Positions 7,008 to 12,913 of a stretch of 13,263 nucleotides of DNA are shown here, in pieces. Source of the DNA: Methanoregula sp. UBA276 (GTDB lineage Archaea > Halobacteriota > Methanomicrobia > Methanomicrobiales > Methanospirillaceae); NCBI GenBank assembly GCA_002508495.1, contig DANA01000053.1, positions 1 to 13,263 on the forward strand. The letters are read 5' to 3'. Both the position numbers and the translations under genes were made by a program. Below the pieces are notes generated by a model. That model was not told where the DNA came from, ran no database searches, and worked only from the letters and a program-made list of their open reading frames with translations. Numbering within the stretch: position 1 is the first letter of the stretch; every line of letters starts with the position of its first letter.

Positions 7008-7727
7008 TCATGATAGTTTCCCGGTCTTCTTTTTGGGTTCCACGGGTTCTGTCAATACGAATCCATAGGGCTCAAAATCGCTGGCATCCCGGAATTTCTC
7101 ACCGGCAGAAATTGCCGGCAGGATGAACCGGAAGAACTGGCTGCTGAACTGGCCGGAACTGAACCCCTGCGCTTCAACGGCGAGCTTCCACCGGTTTTCC
7201 AAAGAGAGCGTTCCCATGAACGCAATCATGAGATACATCGAGGCTAGGAACGGATCGAGATCGGACCGGATAGTCTTGTCTTCGATGCCCTCCCGGATCG
7301 CGTCCTGCAGGATCGTGCGGCAGGAACCGTACCCCTTCCCGATATCTGCGGTATAGGGATTTTCCCTCGAGAACCGTTCCGACCCGTAAAAGTGGATCAG
7401 CCGCAAATAATCCGGGTATTCTTCTGAAAACCGGTGATATGCCTGCCCCATAAGGGCCACCTTCACAATACCGGGAGCCGGTCGTTCCCGGCATTCCAAA
7501 AATTTTTCCCTCAGGATCCCGATACCCCGGAGAACGATGGTTGCGAACAGGGTCTCCTTGTTTTCAACATACAGGTAGAGGGTAGCCTTGTTCAGTTCAA
7601 CCGAACGGGCAATATCCTCCATGGAAACATCATCATAGCCCCGCGAGAAAAAGAGACGCTCAGCTGCGTCGATGATCTCAATCTTCCGCTGTTCTTTTTC
7701 CCGTTGTCTTCTTTCAGAGATTCCCAT
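7008..7727 (-). CDS. TetR/AcrR-family transcriptional regulator
   Basis: A one-component repressor-type regulator of 239 residues. The N-terminal TetR helix-turn-helix domain spans about residues 14-65 (AAERLFFSRGYDDVSMEDIA, then VELNKATLYLYVENKETLF). The rest is the helical ligand-binding and dimerisation domain, ending in a Lys-rich tail (PKKKTGKLS). GAGGT lies ten bases before the ATG at 7727, inside a perfect palindrome AGGTATACCT at 7731-7740. It is followed on the same strand by a hypothetical gene and the MFS exporter, and preceded by the flavodoxin-ferredoxin gene, all of which are candidate targets. A decayed relative lies at 2945-3272. Ligand unknown. Confidence 0.93.
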   Translation of the reverse strand: MGISERRQREKEQRKIEIIDAAERLFFSRGYDDVSMEDIARSVELNKATLYLYVENKETLFATIVLRGIGILREKFLECRERPAPGIVKVALMGQAYHRFSEEYPDYLRLIHFYGSERFSRENPYTADIGKGYGSCRTILQDAIREGIEDKTIRSDLDPFLASMYLMIAFMGTLSLENRWKLAVEAQGFSSGQFSSQFFRFILPAISAGEKFRDASDFEPYGFVLTEPVEPKKKTGKLS

Positions 7728-7730
7728 CGC

Positions 7731-7740
7731 AGGTATACCT
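7731..7740. promoter_or_regulatory. Palindrome overlapping the TetR ribosome binding site
   Basis: AGGTATACCT is a perfect 10-bp palindrome that includes the AGGT of the TetR ribosome binding site. It could be an autoregulatory site or an RNA element, but it may be chance; short palindromes around AGGT also occur before pan (AGGTACCT). Confidence 0.3.
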
Positions 7741-7820
7741 CACGGATATTGCTGATCGATTCGGTGATCTGACAGGGAAGGGGGTATTTTTTTCCCTTGG
7801 TTCATGGTGCCGGTCCCTGT

Positions 7821-8645
7821 TCAGAGAAACCATTCCGGCTCCCTATGCTCTTTGTTGAGGGTGAATACCCGCAGCGACGCGTCCTGCACGATGCCGGGCA
7901 TTATCGTTTTTGCCTGGACGGGGCAGTACCGTATGCAGGCGCAGCAGGTGATGCAGCGTTTCGTATCGATCGCCCGGCTGTCCTCTGGATCGATCGCCCC
8001 GACCGGGCATCCCTCCGCACAGCGCCCGCACTGGATGCAGGAATCGCCAACCGCAATAAAATCCACGTTCCAGAAGGGCGTGCCCTCGCGGTACGGGTGG
8101 CAGGTTGCCATCCGGTACGGGCGGCTTCCCGGGAAGGAGACCGCGGGAGCCTGGACGGGAGAGGTTACGGCCCGGAGTTTCTCCCCAACATTTTTCCCGA
8201 ACGCTTCAGCCTGCGCACAATCCCGGGCATCGGGGCGGCCTTCTGCGGTGACCGCACCGGGCGTGGAGAAGGAGTGCTGCCCGATACATGCGGCTCCGGC
8301 AACGGGCCGGCACCCGCGTTCGGCTAGGATATCATGCAGTTCGAGCAGGGCATCATCATATGCACGGTTGCCGTACACGACCACGCAGACCGCCGGGGTG
8401 TCCTGTGCTACGAGCGTCCGCAGCCAGTCGCCCGCAAGCGCCGGGATCCTGCCGAGGTACACCGGTACACCCACGATGAGCAGGTCATGCGCTGAGGTCT
8501 GCAGGGATAGTTTTCTCCCGGCCGGCCGGGTGATGTCGATGATGTCCGGGGTGCCGGCATCAATCCCGCGGGCAATGGCCGCTACCACGGCGTTTGTTGT
8601 TCCGGTTGGCGAGAACCATACTGTTTTGACGGATCTGATTTCCAT
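7821..8645 (-). CDS. Flavodoxin/ferredoxin fusion protein (EFR1-type, two [4Fe-4S] clusters)
   Basis: An electron-transfer protein with an N-terminal flavodoxin-like FMN domain and a C-terminal bacterial-type ferredoxin domain. The FMN phosphate loop is SPTGTT at residues 12-17 of the 274-residue form. Cluster motifs are CIQCGRCAEGCP (Cys 203, 206, 209, 213) and CITCCACIRYCP (Cys 231, 234, 237, 241). The ATG at 8645 is chosen because MEIRSVKTVWFSPTGTT begins the flavodoxin strand directly; a TTG at 8690 would add 15 unrelated residues. No strong ribosome binding site is seen. Two 13-bp palindromes lie 48-78 bases upstream. The TetR gene follows after 93 bases. Its electron donor and acceptor are unknown. 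Confidence 0.9.
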   Translation of the reverse strand: MEIRSVKTVWFSPTGTTNAVVAAIARGIDAGTPDIIDITRPAGRKLSLQTSAHDLLIVGVPVYLGRIPALAGDWLRTLVAQDTPAVCVVVYGNRAYDDALLELHDILAERGCRPVAGAACIGQHSFSTPGAVTAEGRPDARDCAQAEAFGKNVGEKLRAVTSPVQAPAVSFPGSRPYRMATCHPYREGTPFWNVDFIAVGDSCIQCGRCAEGCPVGAIDPEDSRAIDTKRCITCCACIRYCPVQAKTIMPGIVQDASLRVFTLNKEHREPEWFL

Positions 8646-8692
8646 TTCATGCACGCATCCAGGGGTGGTTTGGGGATTTGTCTTGTACAATG

Positions 8693-8723
8693 TAACCTTT
8701 GGTTATATTATAACTATTGGTTA
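8693..8723. promoter_or_regulatory. Two tandem operator-like palindromes at the flavodoxin-ferredoxin promoter
   Basis: TAACCTTTGGTTA (8693-8705, a perfect palindrome apart from the centre) and TAACTATTGGTTA (8711-8723) match at 11 of 13 positions and start 18 bases apart. Between and across them lies GTTATATTATAAC (8702-8714), itself palindromic and TATA-like for the minus-strand gene. A repressor bound here would cover the promoter. The neighbouring TetR protein is the natural candidate; this is inference. Confidence 0.55.
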
Positions 8724-9077
8724 GTAAATAAACGCAGGTTGAATTTTTAATGCGGGATCCGGAAACACCACCGGCCGTGAACCCCCCCACCTCCAGAAAC
8801 ATCGATATGGAAAAGGTCACGGGGTTTTTTTTGCAACCAGGCATGTCAATCGCATGTCCCGTGGCGCCGAGATCTGCTGTTTTTTTGGGGGGGGGTTCCC
8901 GGGGCAGGAGCGGGCGGCGGGGAGAACGGGGGCAGTCTTCATTGTGAGGTGGGGGAGGCGGGGTTGCTGCGGATGAAGGAGTTTAAAGAATCCGGCTGAA
9001 AAAAAATTCCATTTTCATGCCGCACGGTCTCGTCTTTATGATCCGATGGAGCGGAATCATGATCCACGAACTTTCTT
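8724..9077. other. Non-coding stretch with T/G tracts and a G-quadruplex-type region
   Basis: I see no supported gene here. The stretch holds T8 at 8825-8832, then T7 at 8880-8886 running straight into G9 at 8887-8895. Further G runs follow, forming a quadruplex-type pattern to 8932 and continuing more loosely to 8963. GTTTAAAG near 8980 and CTTTATGATC near 9044 are weak TATA-like sites ahead of the PIN gene. A plus-strand open frame at 8750-8947 crosses the homopolymers and looks spurious. Confidence 0.5.
8887..8932 (+). other. Putative G-quadruplex
   Basis: Five G runs of 9, 4, 3, 4 and 5 bases are separated by loops of 5, 7, 4 and 5 bases, which meets the usual G3+N1-7 rule. It lies in non-coding DNA between the flavodoxin-ferredoxin promoter and the PIN toxin remnant. 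Confidence 0.5.
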
Positions 9078-9516
9078 ATAAGAATCTATCTCGATGTCTG
9101 CTGTCTCTGCCGGCCATTTGACGACCAGATGAACAGGAGAATCCAACGGGAAGTGACCGCCGTCCTGGAGATCATTCGTCGTTGTGCGACACATGAATTC
9201 ATGCTGGTCACAAGCGAAGCGATAACCGAAGAGGTCTCAAAAATCCCGGACACCAGGAAACGGCTGTGGGTGGAGAAGATCGCATCATTGGCAGACGGAT
9301 CCATTTCCATTGACGAGAGAATAATCTCGCGGATGCACGAGCTGGTTGGCGGGGGAGGCGATGCAATGGACTCGCTTCACATCGCCTGTGCGGAGCAGGC
9401 CGGCGCGGTTTTCCTCACTCCTGATGATAGACTGATAACATTTTTTTACGGTTCACCAGAACATACAGGTGCTGATAGAAAATCCGGTCACCTGGTTGAA
9501 GGAGGAAAAACTATGA
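9078..9516 (+). pseudogene. PIN-domain toxin (VapC-like RNase), start codon lost and frameshifted
   Basis: PIN toxins are Mg-dependent RNases. The reading frame shows a full PIN start, RIYLDVCCLCRPFDDQ with the first catalytic Asp, but the codon where ATG is expected (9078) is ATA. No ATG, GTG or TTG lies between it and the upstream in-frame stop at 9060; the first usable ATG (9129) would remove that Asp. The domain continues with TSEAITEEV and GDAMDSLHIACAEQAG, then FLTPDDRLI. At a T7 run (9441-9447) the present frame turns to nonsense. Removing one T restores NIQVLIENPVTWLKEEKL, a normal PIN C-terminus, ending at the TGA 9514-9516 that overlaps the next ATG. The repaired product would be about 145 residues, usual for the family. 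Sequencing error in the homopolymer is possible. Confidence 0.82.
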
Positions 9517-9722
9517 GCGCCAAAACATTGCACCAGATCCAGCAGGAAGGTCTCGACATACTCGTAGAGAAACTCGGGCCGGATGATGCAATCCGGTTCC
9601 TCCAGATCTTTGAGACTGGCAGCGGGGACTGGACGAAGGACCGGAAAAAAATCCTGGAGAAAGACCCGGACAAAATTATCAGGAGTATCATGGACAGAAG
9701 GAAGAAAAATCCGGCCCCATGA
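9513..9722 (+). CDS. Small partner protein of a PIN toxin (probable antitoxin or accessory protein)
   Basis: The 69-residue product starts MSAKTLHQIQQEGLDILVEK, continues with LGPDDAIRFLQIFETGSGDW and ends in a Lys-rich tail. I recall small proteins of this type (IRFLQ..E.GSGDYT pattern) encoded next to PIN genes; the antitoxin role is inference. GGAGG stands seven bases before the ATG at 9513, and the ATGA overlap with the repaired PIN frame indicates translational coupling. Because of the T insertion in the PIN gene, this gene now also forms one continuous open frame with the PIN remnant (9129-9722). It is probably made from its own ATG. No DNA-binding motif is evident, so it is not a standard VapB. 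Confidence 0.75.
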   Translation: MSAKTLHQIQQEGLDILVEKLGPDDAIRFLQIFETGSGDWTKDRKKILEKDPDKIIRSIMDRRKKNPAP

Positions 9723-10013
9723 TTTCGCATGTTTCTTTCCTTTTTTCCAGGTCGGTGATTGTTTTAAGCGAGGCTGGCAGGGTACCCGCTGTCATTGTTG
9801 TGAGGTGGGTGATTACTCGCCAACCCTCCACCCGTACCATGGGACGCTCTGCCGCTGATTCCCTTCGTCTTCTGTGGACCACCTGTTTTGTGTGAGGTGG
9901 TTGCGGGGGGGTGATGGCGGGACTCATCGTTTCAGCGGACGGCATCTATTTTTTTATGATTCGTAATAAGAGTCACGATGATTGAACGAGTTACGTGAAA
10001 AAAAGTAAGGTTT
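9723..10013. other. Intergenic region with a hairpin and homopolymer tracts
   Basis: No supported gene. A T6 tract near 9740-9746 follows the small partner gene and may terminate it. A perfect hairpin, ACCACCT at 9878-9884 with AGGTGGT at 9895-9901 (ten-base loop), is followed by G7 at 9905-9911 and T7 at 9949-9955. Open frames crossing the region in both directions show no recognisable domain. Confidence 0.45.
9998..10004 (-). terminator. T7 terminator of the S1 protease gene
   Basis: An A7 run on the plus strand gives U7 in the minus-strand transcript nine bases after the protease stop codon, a typical archaeal intrinsic terminator. Confidence 0.6.
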
Positions 10014-11150
10014 TCAACTCAGGTCACTCAGCACATTCGAGATTGGAGAAAATATCGACGATGTCGTGCGTCCCCAGTGAATTCCCGTGAGCTGGATATG
10101 TCCGTTTGAGTCCAGATAGTAAACCGGTGCGCCACTGTCCCCACCACCTGCCGGATAATCCGCATACCATTGGTTATCAATCATCTTTTGGAAATGACTG
10201 TTCCAGGCCGAATCTTTCTTCTGGACAGTCCCGGAACTCACACCGGATGTGATGCCGGACATGTAAACATTCATGCCAACCGATGGGTCGCTCCAGCCAT
10301 AAACCGACGGCTGGCTTGATGAGCTTTCGAATATCTGACCAGCGCAGTTGCTATAGCTCACCCATGCTGAATCTGATGATACACCATCCGATGAAATGGC
10401 TATCGTTGAGATAGGATAACTCAAATCCGGCTGGTATACCGGGGTACCGACTCCGCCAGCATGGCCGGTTGTCACAAAACCCATCTGTCCATTAACTGTC
10501 GCAGCAAATCCGGTTGTGAAAGCTCCAGTTGACGTGCCGGTCTGGACACCCCCGATCACCGGCCTCCAGACATCGGTTCTTCCAAGATCAAGTTCAGGCA
10601 TGAGTTCCGAATGAAAGACAACCGGCACATTTTCAATGCCCTGTTTCTTCGCTTCGCTCGCGATAACCCCATACATTCCACCAAGACTCTCCTTATCAAC
10701 TGAGGATTTTTCATAAATACCGACGTCAATCGAACCCAGTGCGTCATATCCATAAGAAATTACCGGACCCTTTGGGTAGGAATACATGCTGTTGAAAGTG
10801 GGTATCATTGCCTTGTAAACACAATCAAGTTTTGAATAGAGTGCGTCCCGTTCTTCAACTGAATAACCTGATAGGATCCCCCGTGACACTATCCCATGGT
10901 CTTTGGTAAAAACGGGGACAGGCCCATAGGTTTTGATCATGTCATCGACATAGACAGGTGCGAGAGCAGTGTACATACTGTCGTTCATTACCCTGCCGGG
11001 TTCATTGCTGAAGGGAAGCGGAGGGGTGTGGTCCATGTCACCCCCATAGGTAACCACGATGACTTTTGTGTTCGGATCATCTGCTGCCATTACGATGCCT
11101 GCCATAAGGAGCAGGCTTACAAGACTGATTGCCAGAATCAGATGTTTCAT
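10014..11150 (-). CDS. Secreted chymotrypsin-like (S1 family) serine protease
   Basis: An exported protease of 378 residues. Residues 1-22 form a signal peptide (MKHLILAISL, hydrophobic core, cut after VMA). Residues about 23-195 have no recognised fold and may be a propeptide. The C-terminal domain (about 196-378) carries the S1 triad: His230 in FVTTGHAG, Asp260 in SSDSAWV and Ser339 in GGGDSGAPVYY. The usual Cys next to the catalytic His is replaced by Ala-Gly, so that disulfide is missing. GGTGAG lies just before the ATG at 11150, and a perfect hairpin sits further up the leader. It diverges from the regulator/inhibitor pair at 11347. The fold resembles streptogrisin or alpha-lytic protease-like enzymes, unusual in methanogens. 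Substrate unknown. Confidence 0.88.
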   Translation of the reverse strand: MKHLILAISLVSLLLMAGIVMAADDPNTKVIVVTYGGDMDHTPPLPFSNEPGRVMNDSMYTALAPVYVDDMIKTYGPVPVFTKDHGIVSRGILSGYSVEERDALYSKLDCVYKAMIPTFNSMYSYPKGPVISYGYDALGSIDVGIYEKSSVDKESLGGMYGVIASEAKKQGIENVPVVFHSELMPELDLGRTDVWRPVIGGVQTGTSTGAFTTGFAATVNGQMGFVTTGHAGGVGTPVYQPDLSYPISTIAISSDGVSSDSAWVSYSNCAGQIFESSSSQPSVYGWSDPSVGMNVYMSGITSGVSSGTVQKKDSAWNSHFQKMIDNQWYADYPAGGGDSGAPVYYLDSNGHIQLTGIHWGRTTSSIFSPISNVLSDLS

Positions 11151-11346
11151 TCATCTCACCTTTCGTTCGTAAATCCTGAAGACTTGTGTCTTCATTGAAC
11201 GTTTCAAAAAGACAGGATAACAGAATTTGGAAAATCGAAGATTTCCATATAACAAAACCAAAAGCGATGAGTATGTCAGAATCTTATTTCATAATGTCGT
11301 ATAAAGAAAAAATAATATCATATTTATAACAAATAATACACTGATT
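11151..11346. promoter_or_regulatory. Divergent promoter region between the protease and the regulator/inhibitor pair
   Basis: This AT-rich region serves both directions. For the protease, GTTATATGG (near 11246-11254, minus strand) is a TATA candidate, giving a leader of some 70 bases. For the regulator, GTATAAAG (11299-11306) and TTTATAAC (11323-11330) are candidates, giving a short or absent leader. An imperfect inverted repeat, GGAAAATC-GAA-GATTTCC around 11230-11247, abuts the protease TATA box and could bind the divergently encoded ArsR-like protein (inference). Confidence 0.5.
11177..11194 (-). promoter_or_regulatory. Perfect hairpin in the protease leader
   Basis: TGAAGAC and GTCTTCA (7 bp each, four-base loop) form a perfect stem 27 bases before the protease ATG. 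It lies downstream of the likely TATA box, so it may act as an RNA structure in the leader or as an operator. Confidence 0.5.
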
Positions 11347-11832
11347 ATGGAAGATACGCCTGATTTCACGCTCGACAAATCTGCTATCAACAGCCTGTCT
11401 TCCGATACACGCATCCGGATCCTCTCATCGCTCCGGAACCGCCGGAAAACGAATGCCGAACTGACCAGGGAGTTATCGCTTGCTGCCCCGACTATCCGCC
11501 ACCACCTCGAACACCTGAAAGAGGCGGGCCTTATTGAAGCACAGGAAGATGGACACAAATGGGTTTACTTTCAGCTGACATCATTCGGCCGGGCCCTGTT
11601 CAACCCGGATAAACGGGTGCGGCTGTCGATTGTCCTGTCGGCAGCTCTCACGTTCTGCACTGCGCTGGTCGCGGTTATCACCTATATCACCACACCGCGC
11701 CTGGACATACGGCCCTGGTATCCCGGTTCCGGGGACCCGTTCCTGCCAATGCTCATTATTTCAGTAGTGGCCATGGTCGTACAGGCCGGAATTCTTGTGT
11801 GGGTATTGAAGAGCTGCGGAACAAAGGAGTGA
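11347..11832 (+). CDS. Membrane-anchored ArsR-like winged-helix regulator
   Basis: A 161-residue protein with a cytoplasmic winged helix-turn-helix domain (about 8-82; SDTRIRILSSLRNRRKTNAE, then APTIRHHLEHLKEAGLIEA with a wing around GHKWVYFQLT). Two membrane helices follow (about 92-113 and 131-154) with a short outside loop between them (TTPRLDIRPWYPGSGD) and a small inside tail. Regulators of this build are thought to read signals at or outside the membrane and act directly on DNA. It diverges from the secreted protease gene and is followed eight bases later by a chagasin-like lipoprotein. It may therefore control either or both; this is inference from position. Confidence 0.87.
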   Translation: MEDTPDFTLDKSAINSLSSDTRIRILSSLRNRRKTNAELTRELSLAAPTIRHHLEHLKEAGLIEAQEDGHKWVYFQLTSFGRALFNPDKRVRLSIVLSAALTFCTALVAVITYITTPRLDIRPWYPGSGDPFLPMLIISVVAMVVQAGILVWVLKSCGTKE

Positions 11833-11840
11833 GTTCCTGG

Positions 11841-12470
11841 ATGAATAACTATCACCTATCCAAAAAATATGCAGCAATTCTTATTGTAGTCGTTCTCCTG
11901 GTGCTTATCGGGGGCTGTATTACTGACACAGTATCTCCCCCTGCAACCGGCACACTGGCTGACACACCAACCCTGCCTCCCGGGCACCCGCCGTTATCGA
12001 CCATCACAGCAACCCCGTACCCCACGCAAATCCCGGCCGCATCTTCGATGCGGTTCACGCCGGATCCCGGGTCCCGGTGTGATCCTCTGTTTACTGATTC
12101 CCGGATCGCAGTTCCAGCCAATATTTCCATTGCAATCCGGGACCCTATGCCGGGAATCCGGTACTCCCTTAACGAGAGCGATTCCGGAAAAACTATCGTT
12201 CTGACGGAGGGGGATATTGTTGAGATCAACCTCAGGTGGATTCCGGGACTTGGCTTTCACTGGGTCATCCCGGTTTCCGGATGCGGCCTTGAGGTGGTGA
12301 ATGCCGGAACTTATTCAGATGGGGGCGATTTCTGGAATAACACCGGCCATTACCGAGTCAGATACCGGGCAGTCCATCCCGGGACATCGGTCATTGATGG
12401 AAAATTCATCCTCATTCATGAAGAAGAAGAAGGGGATCTTGGTTTCAATCTTACCGTGATTGTGAAGTAG
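11841..12470 (+). CDS. Lipoprotein with a chagasin-like (I42) protease-inhibitor domain
   Basis: A surface-anchored 209-residue protein. A membrane segment ends in a lipobox, VLIGGC (Cys26). A Pro/Thr-rich linker follows (about 30-70). The C-terminal domain (about 115-209) resembles the Ig-like chagasin/I42 inhibitors: GKTIVLTEGDIVEINLRWIP, then GLGFHW where the family has NPTTGYxW, then SDGGDFWNNTGHYRVRYRAV in place of the GxGG loop region. The third loop, usually containing RPW, is HEEEEGD here. The match is moderate and by eye. The ATG at 11841 is chosen because it directly precedes the signal segment; GGAG lies 11 bases upstream, eight bases separate it from the regulator stop, and co-transcription is likely. 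Known I42 proteins inhibit mainly cysteine proteases, so action on the neighbouring S1 protease is only a hypothesis. Confidence 0.75.
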   Translation: MNNYHLSKKYAAILIVVVLLVLIGGCITDTVSPPATGTLADTPTLPPGHPPLSTITATPYPTQIPAASSMRFTPDPGSRCDPLFTDSRIAVPANISIAIRDPMPGIRYSLNESDSGKTIVLTEGDIVEINLRWIPGLGFHWVIPVSGCGLEVVNAGTYSDGGDFWNNTGHYRVRYRAVHPGTSVIDGKFILIHEEEEGDLGFNLTVIVK

Positions 12471-12644
12471 GAACGGTTTATCACTTTCAGGGAAGTTTGC
12501 TGTCGGACCCCCGCCCCCCTTTGTCACCCGGGGACCCCCTTACTCACCTGCGGGAAGGTTGTGGATGTTGCTTTTCACCGAAAGTTTGCACGGGAAATTT
12601 TTGGGTTACGAATGCGGGAAGGGAGAGTTACTCATGATTGAGGA
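12471..12644. other. Non-coding region with a C-rich (minus-strand G-quadruplex type) tract
   Basis: No gene is supported. At 12508-12539 four C runs of 5, 6, 3 and 5 bases are separated by 1, 7 and 5 bases. On the minus strand these would be G runs meeting the G3+N1-7 rule. The rest, to 12644, is unremarkable. Confidence 0.45.
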
Positions 12645-12890
12645 GTGGGATTGGTGATAAAAAAACACCGTTCGATTCCCAAACAAAAATCGATCACGAT
12701 CATTCCAAAAAAAATTTCAATCGCGATCACGATCGCGTTTTCAAATGAAAAATCGCGGATCGATTTTGCCGGAAAAATCAGGATCCGATTTTCAGATAAA
12801 AATCGATCACCGATTTTTCCGGATCGGTTTTCAATCGCACGTGTGATCGCGAAAATGATCTGAAAACCGCTGATCGATTTTTACTGCACA
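12645..12890. repeat. Nested AAAATCG/CGATTTT repeat array rich in GATC
   Basis: AAAAATCGATCAC occurs at 12685-12697 and 12798-12810, and AAAAATCGATCA recurs inverted at 12871-12882. Other pairs are CCGGAAAAATC (12769-12779) with GATTTTTCCGG (12812-12822), CGCGATC (12722-12728) with GATCGCG (12731-12737), and AAAAATCG (12798-12805) with CGATTTTT (12811-12818). TTTCAATCGC appears twice. Eleven GATC sites fall between 12692 and 12875, where less than one is expected. A plus-strand open frame (12645-12863) passes through but looks like a by-product. Function unknown. Confidence 0.75.
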
Positions 12891-12903
12891 TTATTGCCTG
12901 CTT

Positions 12904-12910
12904 AAAAAAA
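12904..12910 (-). terminator. T7 terminator of the UbiA-like gene
   Basis: A7 on the plus strand reads as U7 in the minus-strand transcript, three bases after the stop codon of the prenyltransferase gene. Confidence 0.6.
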
Positions 12911-12913
12911 GTA

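Noticed and set aside
7797..8724. Plus-strand open frames opposite the flavodoxin-ferredoxin gene
   Set aside because: The minus strand carries two clear 4Fe-4S motifs and a flavodoxin loop; the plus frames show nothing.
8942..9809. TTGTGAGGTGGG at 8942-8953 and 9798-9809, flanking the PIN locus as possible insertion repeats
   Set aside because: A shared 12-mer is expected by chance several times in a 13-kb window, and there are no inverted ends or integrase genes.
12645..12863. A 72-codon Lys/Ile-rich plus-strand frame inside the GATC array
   Set aside because: Its composition follows the repeats (AAAATCG gives Lys/Ile/Ser), and no independent sign of a protein domain is seen.
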